A DNA stretch of 64,000 nt from Cricetomys ansorgei (GCA_026225945.1 JAMJFZ010000239.1:26127501-26191500), one strand, 5' to 3'; positions 1 through 13,800 are shown, counted from the stretch's first letter. Notes: a model not told the origin generated them from the sequence alone. Numbers and translations are program-made.

Positions 1-618
1 TCACTCCCTTTCCTTTTCCCCAGTGCCCAGGTCCAAGCGCTTAAATAAAGGCTGGTTGAAACAGTAAGGGAGACAATGATGGAAACTACATGCGAGTTCA
101 GTCTGGCCTCTCCTCTGTCTTCAAATGATTCACAAGGTGGCTTCTGTTTGTGCAGGGGAGAATGAAGACCTTGTGACTTAGGCCACGGTGACTGCTGTAT
201 TCATGGTTTCATTAACTGTTGTGTCCCTTTGGCATTCCCATTTCTTTGATGAGAAAGCTGGGATTCGAGATGATTAATAATGCCTCCAATAATTATAAAG
301 CAGTTACGGGGCTAGCCAGCTGTAGTGACACGTTACTGTAATCTCAGTCGTGGTGATATATCTGGAGGCAAATCTGAGCTAAATAGTGGGGTGCTATATC
401 AAAAAACCAGTCTGAGGGAATAGCTCACTAATATAACATTTGCCCAGTATGTAAAATGCTCTCAGTTTATTGCCTACTGCCATAAAGGAAAAAATCTAAA
501 CATAGGAACATAATAACTCCAGATCAACACCATAGCATGCTACTTCAGAAATCAGCTGCCTTAGGGCGAACTCCAGACTCCCCAATCACTCTGGGCCTTT
601 AAGCCAATTACTTCTCTG

Positions 619-749
619 TTTTTTGTTTGTTTGTTTTGTTTTGAGACAGGGTCTCACTATGTACCCTTGGCTAGCAAAGAACTCACAGAGATCCACCTGC
701 CTCCGACCTCCAAGTACTGGAACTAAAAGCATACACCACCGTGCCCAGC
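619..749 (-). repeat. B1 SINE
   Basis: A T-rich tail is followed by gagacagggtctcactatgt, then the typical antisense B1 blocks for actcacagagatccacctgc and a gtgcccagc end. Confidence 0.9.
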
Positions 750-1008
750 GTGGTTGTTGTTGTCTATAAACTAGGATAATTGACAACTATAGCATGAGAC
801 ACTTACTGTGTTACGTGGTTGTACCATGGAAAATGTCATAGTCATATCACAGGTCATAGTCACGCCCGTAGGAACTACTGCCCACCCACCTGTTCTCACC
901 GTCTGGTGAGATGAGAAATATCAGGCACAGAGCTGTTCTAGCGTCTGTGATCTGTGATTTCATGATCGAAGCAGTCTTCTGTTCTGTATCTTATTTTATT
1001 GCTTTTCC

Positions 1009-1110
1009 TTCGAGACAGGGTCTTACTCTATAGCCAGGATGGCCTCAAACTTGAAGCAATGCCCCTGCCCCAAGCTCCTCTAGTGTTGGAATTACAGGCA
1101 TGTACACCTG
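1009..1110 (-). repeat. B1 SINE, diverged
   Basis: Antisense B1 with cgagacagggtcttactcta, ggatggcctcaaac and attacaggcatgtac. Confidence 0.75.
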
Positions 1111-1437
1111 GAATTACAGGTGCCACTCTATGTAGCTCCCTTTCTGCTATTTGAGTTGTCAGTAAACAATGCCATGCATCCTTCAGAGCTGTGTGTCCCA
1201 CAGAGCACTCTGGCATAGTGATCCACAGTTGTGGACTGTCAGCCAGTGAAATGGGCTTTCCCTTAGTGTCCTGTCTAAAAAGTATGGGTGGAGATGGCTT
1301 CACTACTTCTTAGCCTTATGTATAATAGGATCACATTAGATAACATATGTTCAACATTTAGCATAGTTCCTAGCTTCAAGCAAAAGATGATGACTGAGGG
1401 GTAGCCCCATTGGGGTCTATTCCCAGGACATCAGAAA

Positions 1438-1570
1438 CTGGGTTGGTGGTCCATACCTACCGTACTAGCACTAGAGAGATAGAGGCAGAAGGAGGATTTC
1501 AAGGTCATCAGCACCGTATAGAAAGTTTGAAGCCAGGCTGAGGACCACAAGGCTCCTGTCTCCAAACAAA
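1438..1570 (+). repeat. B1-like SINE, old
   Basis: Diverged sense B1: ctggttggtggtccatacc, then a gagatagaggcagaaggagg block, and a ctcctgtctccaaa end. Confidence 0.65.
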
Positions 1571-4098
1571 GGAGAGCTAAAATAAATAGTGATTGGTACT
1601 ACTATTTTATTCTACCGGTGTGGTCATTTTTTTATACTATCAGGCTAAAAATCTTTGAAGGAACACAGAATAACACTGTAGTTGGACTGTGGCTTTGAAG
1701 AGGGCCTTGCCTTTTTAGCTTGGTAATTGTAGCAGTTGTGACTTGCTTACTGATAAGCCAGGAGTTGATAGTAAGGCAGGCCATGTGTGATGCGTCCTAC
1801 AACACACCGAAATAAAACGCCATTTCCTTAGGAACAGCGAGAAATGCTGATACTAATTTTTCCTGCGCTCAGGAAAAGCAAGAGCGCTGCTACTGCAGTG
1901 GGCTGGAGGAGAGAGCTCTCCAGAAACATGATGTCATCCTAATCTGCACTGCCAAGGATGAGCTCATCCGGGCGGGGTCTCTCAGGGCTGCAGCTGAGCC
2001 AGCTTCTCACTTGTGTGATGTTCGTCCTCCAGGCTCCCTCACCCTCCCTGCCCTGCACCCACCCCCTGCCTGCCGGTGCCAAACAAGCGGCCCTGCGGGA
2101 TGAATTATTTAAGACCCGAGGTGAACTCTGCAAAAAATAACCAGTCTTCAAAAGGCACACGTATATAGCGAGCATAGTGGTCCTCGGATATTTAAAGGAA
2201 AATAATAAAACAGTTGTAGAATGACTGCTGTCAATGAGAAGACACTTCTGTTGGTTCTCTCCGCTTCTGCTTTGTCTAGGAGCAGTCTGTCCCCTCTTCT
2301 ACTTAAATAATAGCTGGATCTGTGACCGCATCAGTGCTGGGTCTGAGCCACATGGCTATGGCAGAGATGATAACCAAGCAGCTTCCCACACTTTTTCTGT
2401 TATAAATTGTGATGAGCTTTGTTTATATTGTCGCCATTGTTGTTGGCGGTGTAGGTCACCATGGGAGTCAGCATACTATCTGTGACCATGAAAACTGTGT
2501 CACCTCTGCAGACCTTAGTTTCTCCATCTATAAAATGGAGTAATGCAACCAAGCCATGATCAAAGAGTGATTGTAAGCATTAAATGAATACTGCATGGCA
2601 ATCATTGAGCACCACAGACTGTCCTGAAGCAATGAGTGATTAATTAATCAAATACTCATATTCCTACCTGTTGTGGGGAGGTTAAAAGAAGATGTATAGG
2701 TATCATATGGTACACTTTCGAGGAACTTATTTACACAGAAGGAGGCCTGTTTTTTAGATCTCATGGAACTTTTAACATACATGGAGGTAGACTCACAGAC
2801 TCAATCCCATACCCATCAGCCCACTGTAACAGTTGTCAACCTCTGACTGCTTTTTCCATCCACTTCCTTTTAAGTATAGTCTTCTAAGAGCAGATCCCAG
2901 ACATTGTATCAGTGTTCCCATTATACTTAAGTATGTACTGCCTAAGGAAAACAGGCTTCTCTAAGCTTAGCCACTGTATCATGACCCCACAGCATTGAAA
3001 TAGGTCCCCAGTATTTTCTATTCTGATGACCGACCAGCATTGGGATGAAGCCCCACTGTCATCTTTTATAACAAATCCCCACATTGAAGTGCGTCCTCAT
3101 CGTCATCTGTTATGATAACCCCGCCACTGGAATGGGTCCACGTTACCATCTGCTGCCCAGTCCATCTTCAGACTTACCCAGTTGCTCAAAAGTATCTTTT
3201 GATAACTTTTCCAAAATCATCGCAGAAAATGTTCCCCACTCCTTAAACTTTTATAAAGATGATTTGTGAACAGGTATGTCATTTGAATTCTTGCCTTTTT
3301 AGAGCCGAATCGCAAACTGATTAAAAAACGTGTTTTTATCTATATCGAATTGCATATTTGCTTTTACCATTGTTTATCCAAATGATGGGTTTAAAGCAAG
3401 AAGCTTCATTAAGGTGATGAATAAGTGATAAGAATGTTCATTTTTAACCCGTAGTTTCATAGATGCCTGGTATTTTATTGTTCTTTTTGCCCAAGCATGA
3501 GTTAAAATCATACTCAAATCAACACATTTTGTATAAACAAGATGATAATTCATTCATTTGTTACTTGCTATATTTATTAGATTATTTTATATTAAATTTA
3601 ATGCTTGTAAATCACTATCTTGCAACTTTTTCTAGAAAAATATTTGTTTACTATTGCCAGTCATTATCTTTGTTTAAGTGTAAACATTTAACTTTATTTA
3701 GTAAATACATTTCTTTATTCTTAACGGCTCCAGATGTGGTCACAACTCCCGTGATGAGAAGTAACAGCAAGCCCCCAAAGAGTCGGGTGTTAGGGCTAGG
3801 AAACTGTATATGTACACTCTATAAATGATGCTGCCTCTTTAATTGTTGCATGTAAGTTTCCAGGATGACGTCATATCTTCTGTGATGATCCCAATCGTGC
3901 TCATCCAAAAGCCAGGCTTTCTGCTGGTCTCTCGGGTCCCTCTCCTGACAGTGTCTCCTGTAACTTCCCCCCTCCCGGTCATCCTGCACTGTGACTTCAG
4001 CCACACCACAGCATTCTCTTGACTGTCTCTGTTCTGGTTTTCTAAGCAGTTCTATACACTTAAAGTGATTTCGCTGAATTTGTAAGTAAAAATGCAGA

Positions 4099-4185
4099 AG
4101 GTAGTCAGGCATGGTGACATACTTCTGTAATCCCAGTACTCGGTGGGTGGGGGAGGGTGGAGGGAGGGCCAGGAGTTCAAAGTAC
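4099..4185 (+). repeat. B1 SINE fragment
   Basis: Sense 5' half of B1 (caggcatggtgacatacttc, taatcccagtact), interrupted by a G-rich stretch before caggagttcaaag. Confidence 0.7.
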
Positions 4186-4474
4186 CCATGCATGCACGAG
4201 CACACACCCACACACCCGAGTTACATATGAGTTTTACATAAACAGTGATTATAAATCTGACCCAAGTGCTAGATGGACCACTCTGCCATTGTATAACAGA
4301 GCCTGAGGATCTAGCATTTGTGCACAAGTAAAGATAGCTATCTTAGAACACTTCCTTTCTGCCAGCTTTATCAGCCGTGCCTAGAAATGTGAATTTCAGT
4401 GATAAACACCGGTGGACTAAGGGAAATTTTTCAGACCTGGAATGGCTGATTTCCCTTAGCTTCTGAAGTGGCCG

Positions 4475-4504
4475 TACACACAAACACACACACACACACA
4501 CACA
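4475..4504. repeat. (CA)n microsatellite
   Basis: Short CA run with one interruption. Confidence 0.9.
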
Positions 4505-5464
4505 GATATTTAGTATGTACAGATATTTACATGTCTGGAGGTGGAGGAAGGGAGACTTCTCCAATAAAGAGGGTTATGGCTTCACGAGGAAGTATCTGTC
4601 AAAGATGATGAAAACTTAGAGTTCATCAAGACTCAAAGACTAGGTTAATTCTGAAACAAAATCAATAGGATTTGGATCGGCTGTGGGTAAGGAGTGCAGA
4701 TGAGGAAGGAGCTTAGGCTGTTTTTCTGGCTTCTCGAAAACTGTTGAATGAAGCTTTCCACTAATCCCACTTTTCGAAAGTCTGGACAATAGAGTCGACC
4801 AGTCGTTAAAAGTTAAAGCCACAACAAGTTACTACGAAGCTCCCCATGCGTAGAGGATAAAATTAGAGAGGTACCCTAGATGGTATCATCTTACAGGTTC
4901 AGTCATGAGGAGACTAAAGACAGACGGGTAAATATCTTTAAACCAAGCACCAGCTCGAAAAAAGAGCAGCGAGTCATTAATACGACCGTGTTACTCTGCG
5001 TCCGGATGTTTTTATAAACAGGACTGGTCTTTGACTTTATTGACACCATTGTGCCTAAATATCTCAAAGCCCCTGTCTGACCTCTTCCTTCACATTTCAC
5101 TAGGATTTATCAAAGACTAATTGAACTTACTAGATAAACTACTTTGAGTTGTAGGGAAGGAAAACTGAGAAAAATCCGTATGGTTCTCAATGGGAGTATG
5201 CTGCTCAAAAGTAATTCCTTCTGAGACTCTTCAAAGTGGCTCTTTTTGTCTTTACTTGTGTAAAGATCAGGTCCTTCCAGGAGGCTTGGGATGGTTTGGA
5301 AAGTATAAAAGCTGATAAGAACCAGTGTGTGAACTACTACCAAATAGCATTTACTAACTGAGATGAGAAAGGCCTTTTGAAATATCAGATCAGTAATGAT
5401 GCTATCATCAGCTTCCTCTAACACTGGGGCTTCTATTTTCTTGAATTTCTAATCACCCCGCCTC

Positions 5465-5580
5465 CTCTGAGCCATGATTTTACTCTGTCCACTGTGGCCA
5501 AGAACTAGCCTAGGCTCGCCCCAAGTTTGTGGCAATCCAACTGCCTCAGCCTCACAAGTACTAGGAGCCACCACACCTAC
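5465..5580 (-). repeat. Old B1-like fragment
   Basis: Diverged antisense B1: ctgcctcagcctcacaagta followed by a ccaccacacctac end. Confidence 0.5.
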
Positions 5581-5649
5581 ATTCCAAAGAAGTAAACTCA
5601 AAGAACTTGCCCTCATTTACATTTGTATTTTGAGTTTAGATTAAAGTCA

Positions 5650-5945
5650 GGGTGGGAAGATAATTGTAAAGTGCTTGATGTGCAGGCATGAGAACCTGAG
5701 TTCTCCCAGCACCCACATAAAAAGCCAACCTGTGGGCAGGCTCTTGTAGTCCCAGCACTGGGAAGATGTAGACAGGCAGATCTCTGGAGTTCACTGACCA
5801 GTTAGACTAGCAGAATCAGTAGGCTACCGGTCCCAGTGAGAGACCATCTCAAAAAACAAGGCAGATGGATGGCCCAGACATGTACACATGCACACACCAA
5901 CACGCTGACACCTGTGGACGCATGTGCTTACGTACACAAAAAATA
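5650..5945 (+). repeat. B4 SINE
   Basis: An ID-like 5' half (aaagtgcttgatgtgcaggc, gaacctgagttctcccagca) is joined to a B1-like half (gtagtcccagcactgggaag) and a CA-rich tail, the structure of B4. Confidence 0.8.
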
Positions 5946-8900
5946 GGTAAAGCCAATATATTTAACGTTTTGATGATTCTCTTCTTTGAAAAGCTTTGTT
6001 AATGAACTGATCAGCTAATTAAACTGGCTGAGCAAATGTATAAATGTATCTACTAGACTACAGAATTTTAAGGATAGTAGTTTTAGAAACTGTAAGCCAG
6101 GAATGATGTGTAGGGTATCTTTTATTCTCCAGAATTTGCGTGGTTGGTTTGGTTATAGAAGTAAGTCATCTTGGAAGGGAAAAGGTAGTGAGAGGACTGG
6201 ACCCTGTCCTCTTTACTGGGCACTCTGCTTTCTCAGTGCTGAGTTACCAACACAGAACATTCTGGACTGATATATCAAGCGGTTCTTACAAAAAGGACTC
6301 AGTAGAGACCACAGCACCACTTACTTAGTCATGAGAACAGCATTGCCCGTTTACAAACACTATGAAGTCCAGGTCCAGAAGTTCTCACAGTAGTCATGAC
6401 CTTGGCTGTGGAACTTGGAGATTAGTAGGAAAGGGGAAGGGCCATGGTCCACAGTTGGTATCCAAGGAGACAGCAAGAATCACCAGTAGAAGGCAGTGGT
6501 GCCCTGGAAAATGTATGGATCTGACATTGAATTTAAATCCTGGCTTTGCCATTTAATAGCTCTGTGACCTTGGCCACATTAACATCTTGTAAAGCTCTTG
6601 GCTTTTCTCATGACGCTCCTTTGAAAACTAAATGAGACTTGTATAGGATATCAGACCAAGCACTGCATTCCTGGTCCTTTCCATTTTAGATAAGTTAAAT
6701 GATGTCCCAAGGTTACACAACTGGTTATGTGAAAGCAAGCCACGGATGGAAAGCAAAATCAGGGCTGTCTGGAGTGTGGGCGTTTCTCATTGTTTAGTAA
6801 CTTCCTGTGGCTGCATCTGAGACCTGTGTTCTCCCAGCACAACTTCTAAGAACCCAGTGACAAACCTGTTAGACATCTAGGAAGTTAGCTGAAATCCTGG
6901 GTGAGCAAGGAAGAAAATGCTCCCTAGAAAGACTGGTAGGAACACGAATCCCTTCTGAGCAGGCATGACCGGCCCCAAATCTGCTTGCTGTTCACAAGAA
7001 GAGAATGTTAACGTTTCTATCCCAGCTCTTTTTGCTAATTGACCTGTGTCACATTTGAAAAGAGTAACCTGCTATTATCAGCCTGGTAACTAATAGTTAT
7101 CTAGCTATTACTCCATGGTTATTGTTATTTTGATTTTCCTGGAAAAATATCAAGAGGCTTGTCAAATCGTTTTGATGCCCTCACCAGAAGCACAGGAGGT
7201 AGATTGAGACAATCGTGCCATGGCTGACTAATGACTTCCGCTGGGAATTTTAAACCTCAGTAAATTATTACCCAATTGCAACCAGCAAAAATATATAGTG
7301 TGCTCATGCTATGCAAGAAATGGACCAAGTCACTACAGAACAAAGATGCAGACAGTGCATCTCTAGTATACAAGAAGCTACAATCAAAAACGTCACGATG
7401 TTCTGTTGGTTAGTTATTGGCACGGTAGTGCTAGGTGTCAGATGACCCCAGACTCGGTGGGCTAAGACAAGTCTTATGTGTCCTCCCTCATTTTCATGCA
7501 GGTTAGCTGTAGTCACCTGATCTAGACTGGATCTGGCGGGGCTGAGCCTCACACTATAGCCTGGGTTCACGTTTCTGTCAAATGATGGGCATGTGTCTCG
7601 AATCAAAAAACTGGACAATTTGTGTTCTCCTCATATCATGCTACAGAAATGCATGACTGGCAGACATGCCTTGTGTTCTCCAAGCCCTGAACCCAGGACA
7701 GCAGCCACCTGGTTGCATTTTCCTAGTTTCGCTGTCAAAGCAGCAACAGCACGGGGGCAATAATCCTCTCCTTCCAAAGGGAGACACCGTAATTCCAGCT
7801 GATGAAGGCCGAGCACACGGTGTGACACTCGGGAGAATCAGGCAGTGATGTCACCAAAGTCCAAAATGTTGGGTGGCAAAATACAGAGATTAATTCCTTC
7901 TGTCGGAGGACTCTGTTGGCTCATCTGGAGAATATGGCAATTGAGATAACCTTGAATGACCTCAGTGTGCTACAAAAAAAATCCCAAGTAATACTTCCAT
8001 TTGGTAATGGAAGATTCCCCTTGGGTTTAAGTGACTGAGGCCCTCTAACGAGGGATCTTTGGAAGATGGAAACAGAGGCCAGGAAGGCACATGTTGGCAG
8101 TTTATCTGAGGGTTTGTTGAATGCTTTGAGACTATCCTAGGAAAATTCACATGTACACACTTGGACATTTATATGTAGACAGAACCCCCATGGTAGAAAC
8201 GGGGAAACAGCTTGTGAATGACCTTGAATGCCACACCACAGGCTTATGAAGTTAGACTTTATTCCTTGGGTAATATGGAGCCATCAAAGGCTTCTGGTTT
8301 AGAAACGGAGAGACGGTGAAAATGAAACTTTAGCAATATCTCATAGGAGGCAGCTTGAAGAATCAATTAAGTGTCAGCTAGTCAACCATTAACTATTGCA
8401 ACAAGGTCCACAGAAGGCAGGGAAAAGATGGGAAGGACAGACCAGGTTGGCAAGAGGACAGCTCAGGGGACTTGAGCTCTCGGTGTCTTTGTCACGGTGC
8501 CCTAAGAATTGGGTATGCCTGTTTCCAGTTATAGCTAATAACATTGAGTTATAGAGTAAGTAGCAAAGCATAAGCCTTCCCCCAGCCTTGGACCCTGCAG
8601 ATGCTCTGTCCCACTTCAGCCTGCTCAGGAACACTCTCAGAAGTGTGGCCTAGGTTTTCCACTGCGTCCTTGGTGCCCAGAAGGAACTTGCACAGGATAG
8701 GAATGGATGAGTCGTTAAAGAAGAAATATTTACGTGATTAGCACTTCCGTGTGCGTTAGTGGTGTTATGAGGGTGAGTTCTCACCATGCCAGATCTTAGA
8801 CCTGCTGGTACTGGGCAGCTGCAGAATGATAGGTAGAATGTCACCAAACTCCAGACATTTCACACATACGTTTCCCTGCCAAGAGGGCTCTCCATTAGCT

Positions 8901-10364
8901 AATATGTCAGAAAGGCTTTAAATACTGGCACTATTTTAAGAGTACAGAGAGTGCCTTTGCAGCTCAGAACTGGAAGTGTGGTAAAGTTGAAGCGGTATTT
9001 TAATTGGCCTTTCTAAGTTTTCCCTGAGGCAGAGAAACCAAAGGAGCAGGAGCAGCTGAAGGTGAAGAGCAAGTAACAAACCGTGCTGGTCGGCACTTAG
9101 GGACAGTTCCTGACAGCACACGTCTTCTGTGTAGAATCTAATATAAAGTGACTCTCATACATTAAGGCTGACAGATGCTGTAATTCCAGCGTGAACAGAC
9201 GGGTTTGCAGATTTGCATAACAGGTATGCAATCCTAACGATACAGGATAGAGACCAATGCCCCACATGTGGCTATTTTGCTTGAAATTACGAGCTTATGA
9301 ATACAATGAGTTAATGACTTGAAGCACTTTAGGAGACATTGGTAGGGCATGTGCTCGATGTGTGCACAAACACTCGTCTGTGGATCTGTAGCTGACACCA
9401 TAGCTTCCTGGGCATGATGCCCGAGGGTCAGTTTTAGGAAAGCAGGAGTCTTCCTGGATGTTGGCTGCAATGTGTGCCGCTCAGGGAGGGCATCTTTGGG
9501 TGACCCAGGGTTAAGGGGACTAAGGTTCCTCTCACAGTGTGTTAGTTTCTTTGCACAAGACTTGATGCCCGAAACCTCACAACAAAGAGGTACATTTGAG
9601 AGCAGGCTTGGGGAGAGGCTGATCTTTCTGGTGGGTGTTGGGAGAATCCCCAAAGGATCTTGACAGGAAAACACACCAGGACCTTTGAAGTTAAACCCCG
9701 ACTGTACTTAAGATAATGCTCCTCATCCTAGAAGCAGTAATGAAGCATGAAAGTACACTTCATGGAGAATCCCTTCCCAGAAGTTCCCAGTCTCTGGTCA
9801 TGTCCGGTTCACTCACTAGCTCCATAGTTCCAGTCAGAAACTCCTGGGGAGCTTTTGAAACATCAGTGCCCCAGCTGTACCCTAAAGACTCATACTTAAT
9901 GAGTCTCAGGTGGGGTTTTCCTGATGGGAGTCTCGCCATGCAAAAAGCATTGAGAGTTGGACTCACCAGATCTTACAGGCCGGACACTGGGTGGTAGATC
10001 CAGGGATGGTCGGTCCCCACACCTTCTATGGGCTCACTTTCCTCCATTGTCCCACATTACCAAAACAGATAGAAAAGTACAGTCCTGAGGGTTTGGGAGC
10101 ATGCACTCTGATTCAAATAGCAAGTTCCTATGAAAGAGTCATTGCTGGGAATGCTGCCTCTAAGCCTCTCAAGGCTGTCTGTAGCCTCATCTGAGGTCTG
10201 CAGAGCACTCCTGCCAGAAGTCAGGGTCTTGAGTAGGAAAATGAACAAGATGTTCACTTTCTGGAACAGTGAGGATGTCCACCTAGATACTCTTAGCTTC
10301 GAATAAAGGAGAAAACAATTTAATACTAGTTTCATGGAGGCTTAAGGCATTGATAGTGATCCTA

Positions 10365-10500
10365 GGCTGGGTGGGGTGACTCAGCAGGTAGAGGTACTTG
10401 TGCTCAGCCTGATGACCTGTCTGATTCCCAGAACCCACATAGTGGAAGGCAAGGACAGACTCCTGCATAATGTGTGTTGACCTCCATACATATGGCTTGG
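10365..10500 (+). repeat. B3/B2-type SINE
   Basis: Begins ggctgggtggggtgactcag, has tgattcccagaacccacata and tgttgacctccatacatatg, then runs into the simple repeat. Confidence 0.8.
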
Positions 10501-10760
10501 CACACAGACATACACAAACATGCATGCATACATACATGCACACATATGTGCATACATACACGCATGCATACATGCACATATATACATGCATACATGCAGA
10601 CACACATGTGCAGACATACAGACATACAGACATATACACATGTGCATACATTCACACATATACATGCATACATATGTGCATATACACACATATGTGCATA
10701 CACACACATGCATACATACACACATACATGCATACAGACACACACACAGAGTAAATAAAT
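10500..10760. repeat. Long (CA/TACATG)n alternating purine-pyrimidine tract
   Basis: About 260 bases built of ACATGC, ATACAT and CACATATG units, nearly strictly alternating purine and pyrimidine. It opens Cys/Met/Tyr- or His/Thr-rich frames on both strands, which are repeat translations and not genes. Confidence 0.92.
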
Positions 10761-11164
10761 GTTAAAACTGCAAAGAATTTTTTTTTAATTAGTGATCCTA
10801 GACATACCTGCTATTTCTGGCAGGAGAGGGGAGGGCGGACTACCCTTCTGCAGCATTACCTCATCCCTGTCTGGTGGCATCGGTACCTGAATACAGAATA
10901 CATTTCCTTAGCTTGGATCTTAATGAGTAATTTAATTTGATGAGTCAGAGTTTTGATTTTCACAGCCAAGAAATATAACCAGTGTTCATCCATTATTCTT
11001 TCTCATCTTAGCAATCACTATTGTTTCCATGGAGTCAGTGCAGTTGATGAATATTAAATCTGACTTCTGTCAGAGGCATAATGGCAGAATAGGAAGGCCA
11101 GTTATAATAGATTTTGTTGTTGTTGAACAAAATATTTATACTGAAATATCACAGCCCGGCACTA

Positions 11165-11178
11165 CCCCCCCCCCCCCC
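11165..11178. repeat. C14 homopolymer
   Basis: Fourteen consecutive C. A second C12 followed by A8 lies at 11553-11572. Confidence 0.9.
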
Positions 11179-11710
11179 GTGACTTCCCAGTATGACCTAA
11201 AATGGGCTCAGTGTGCTGTCCTTGCATTTATAAGATTTGTCCATCAAGTGAGCACTAGGAAAAATCCAATTGTTGGAGGAATCATTTTTTGAAAGACTCT
11301 GAAGACGTGAATGCGTAAATCTGGGAAGGAAAAAAAAAGCCCAATGAACACACAGTAGGCCGGCCAGAAGGCTTCCTTAGGGAAGCTATGAATCAAGTTT
11401 GGCCAGAGGTACCAGTTTCCCAGCACCTGTTATTATCACCTGAGAGCCTTAGTCAGTGATTCATTGACCATGAAAGAATTGGAAGTGATAAAAACCTCAA
11501 AATGATATCCTTCGGACAACTGGGAAAAGCCTTCTAGATTACCGCCGCCTCTCCCCCCCCCCCCAAAAAAAAGAAAAGCCTATCAAGGAAATGGAGTTTT
11601 GTAGAGTGCAGAATTTGCATTGATTTGCTCACTCGGTCCACAAGTACTTGTTGGATCCTCCATATCAGCCACTCACTGTTTTTGGCTCACACATTTCTTT
11701 TACTTTTCTT

Positions 11711-11866
11711 TCTTTTTTTTACCTCCTGAGACAGGGTTTCTGTGTTGTAACTCTGGCTGTCCTGGAGCTCTCTGTAGAATAGACAGGCCTTGAACTCACA
11801 GATATCCAGCCACCTGTCTCTACCTCCCGAGGGCTAAGATTAAAGGCACGAGTCACTACCGCCCTG
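11711..11866 (-). repeat. B1 SINE
   Basis: A T-run is followed by gagacagggtttctgtgttg, ctctggctgtcctggagctc, and a taaaggcacgagtcactacc end. Confidence 0.92.
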
Positions 11867-12074
11867 TGGGCACATTTTTGATAGGACTTTGTCTTAAGTC
11901 AAACATTATTCTCATTTGGCTAAACAAGCTTCCTGCAGACATCAGTTTTTAAAGATGGGAACAAGGTGAACATAACTGTGGCTGCTCTCAAATAGTGGAT
12001 CCACACCCCAACAGCTGGCATTATTTATAGGGGGAAATGTCACAGCAATATTAGTAGACCCTCTTCTTAATCTA

Positions 12075-12260
12075 CATTTTCATTCTTTGAGAATATGATA
12101 CAATGTATTATGATCACATTCACCCATTGCTCCTCCCAGATCAACCTCCACCTTCCACCACCCACACCCTGCCCCTTGGTGTCCTTTTTAAAAATAACTA
12201 TTTGAGCCCAATTTGTGCTGCCTATGAATTCCTGGGAATAGGCCTCATTAATGTAACAAA
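12075..12260 (+). repeat. Rodent L1 (Lx-like) fragment
   Basis: The block with catattcaccc-like text, tgagcccaatttgtgctgcc and ttcctgggaataggcct resembles the same part of the larger Lx-like piece at 41215-41890. Confidence 0.45.
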
Positions 12261-12276
12261 TAGTCAGTTGGAGTTT

Positions 12277-12620
12277 GTTTGTGTTCTATTGCTGTGAAGA
12301 GACACCATGACCACGACAACTCTTACAAAGAACAGCATTTAATTGGGACTGGCTAACAGTTTCCGAGGTTTAATGCATTGTCGTCATAGCAGGGAGCATG
12401 GTGGCATGCAGGCAGACATGGTGCTGGAGAAGTAGCTAGAAGTTCTACATCAGGATCTGCAAACAGAAGGGAGGGAGAGGGGAGAGGGGAGAAGAGAGGG
12501 AGAGATCAAGCTACTCTGCCTGACTTGAGTATTTGAAACCTCAAAGTTCTCCCCCCCCACACACACTTCCTCCAACAAGGCCACACCTCCTAATCCTTCT
12601 CAATAATTCCACTCCCTGAT
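12277..12620 (+). repeat. Abundant rodent interspersed repeat, copy A
   Basis: Core attgctgtgaagagacacca, later acatggtgctggagaagtag and ttcctccaacaaggccacac. It shares these blocks with copies at 18797, 42876 and others. A GGGAGA-rich expansion lies in the middle (12468-12505). I do not assign a database family name. Confidence 0.8.
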
Positions 12621-13234
12621 GACTAAGTACCTCTCTTGTTACCTTATTCCTCTCTTGTTCTGTCAAGTTACCTCCTTGACAGAAGACATGAATGCTCTTA
12701 TAGGAATCACACTTTAACGAGACTCTCTGAAGTGGTGCCTGACAATTTGAAATCATCTGCCTATTAACTTCTGCATTATCTGTCCTCTCCATGTCTGCCC
12801 CACAGTGGCAGGCACCTGGACTTACTCAGCAGTTCCCACTTGAGTATCTGATCGAAGTTGAAATGTGCTATGACTGATAGGGATGACTGAGAATGCAGAT
12901 GCAGGAGTCTTGAACACTGCACTGAACACTTCTAAGCTTTGAACTTTCTGAAATGACCAGCTGAACCAAAAAGGTGACATTTAATAGCAATAAAAGTGAA
13001 ATCTGTTACCTGGGCCCTAATTACCATCTGTACAAGGGCAGAATGAGTGGAAGTCTTTTTGTCAGTGGCACTTGTGAAACACTTAAGGGACTTCAGTGAT
13101 ACCACACTCAGCTCGAGTCAGCAGCTCAGAAAGCAAACATCTGATATCATTACTAGTAATGGGTCCCCAGTCACAGTTCATTTCAACAAGGAACGGTCTG
13201 TCCTTTAACAGGTGTTTCTGAGACTGTTAGGGAT

Positions 13235-13620
13235 CTATAAACGAAAGAACAAGGTCTTCTGGCTCAACTGTACTCTAAAGTTAACTCAAAATGGATCAAG
13301 TGCCTAAGTGTAAACGGCAAAACTATCCAACTCTTAAAGCAAAATGTGAGCGTGAGCTTAACGACCCTGGGCTTGATAGTGGTTTCTTAAACATAGGCCA
13401 GAAGCACAAGCGACTACAGGAAAGCAATAAATAAACTTGACTTTATTAAAGCTTAAAATTTTAATGCAGCAAAGGACACTATCAAGAAACTGAATAGTCC
13501 ACAGAATGGGAGAAAATATTTGCAGATCAGAGAGTATGTCTAACATTCAGAATAATTAAAGAAACTCAGAACTTATTAAAAAAAAATACATACACACAAT
13601 TTTAAGAAATAGGCAAAGGG
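13235..13620 (+). mobile_element. L1 ORF2-region fragment, old
   Basis: Blocks such as aactcaaaatggatcaagtg, gcaaaggacactatcaagaa and gggagaaaatatttgcagat match the C-terminal part of mammalian L1 ORF2. Frames are broken, so it is inactive. Confidence 0.8.
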
Positions 13621-13674
13621 CCTGAGTAACTACTATTTTTCTATTAAAGATAATCAAGCAGAAAAATCAAGTCT

Positions 13675-13800
13675 GACCCACAGGCTGCCTACAGCCTAAT
13701 CTTATGGAGGCAATTTCTCAATTGAAGTTCCCTCCTCTCAGATGACTTATAGTTTGTGTCATTGTGTCATGTTGACATAAAATCTAGCCAGCACGCTAGG
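13675..13800 (+). repeat. Rodent interspersed repeat, 3' part
   Basis: Contains ggaggcaatttctcaattga, ttccctcctctcagatgact and a tgttgacataaaatctagcc end, the usual 3' end of the repeat type whose 5' part lies at 15456. Confidence 0.65.

Noticed and set aside
1860..2140. GC-richer stretch with a TATA-like attatttaag, considered as an alternative promoter.
   Set aside because: Too few CpG, no initiator or linked exon visible; not supportable from sequence alone.
3463..3828. 121-codon open frame on the + strand.
   Set aside because: AT-rich composition and hydrophobic random-like sequence; no splice or domain support.
10500..10760. Regular repeats suggesting a CRISPR-like array.
   Set aside because: Units are 2-8 bases, without unique spacers; the genome is mammalian. 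It is a microsatellite.
10283..10765. Several overlapping open frames of 80-120 codons on both strands, Cys/Met/Tyr- or His/Thr-rich.
   Set aside because: They are translations of a simple repeat; no start context, domain or conservation evidence.
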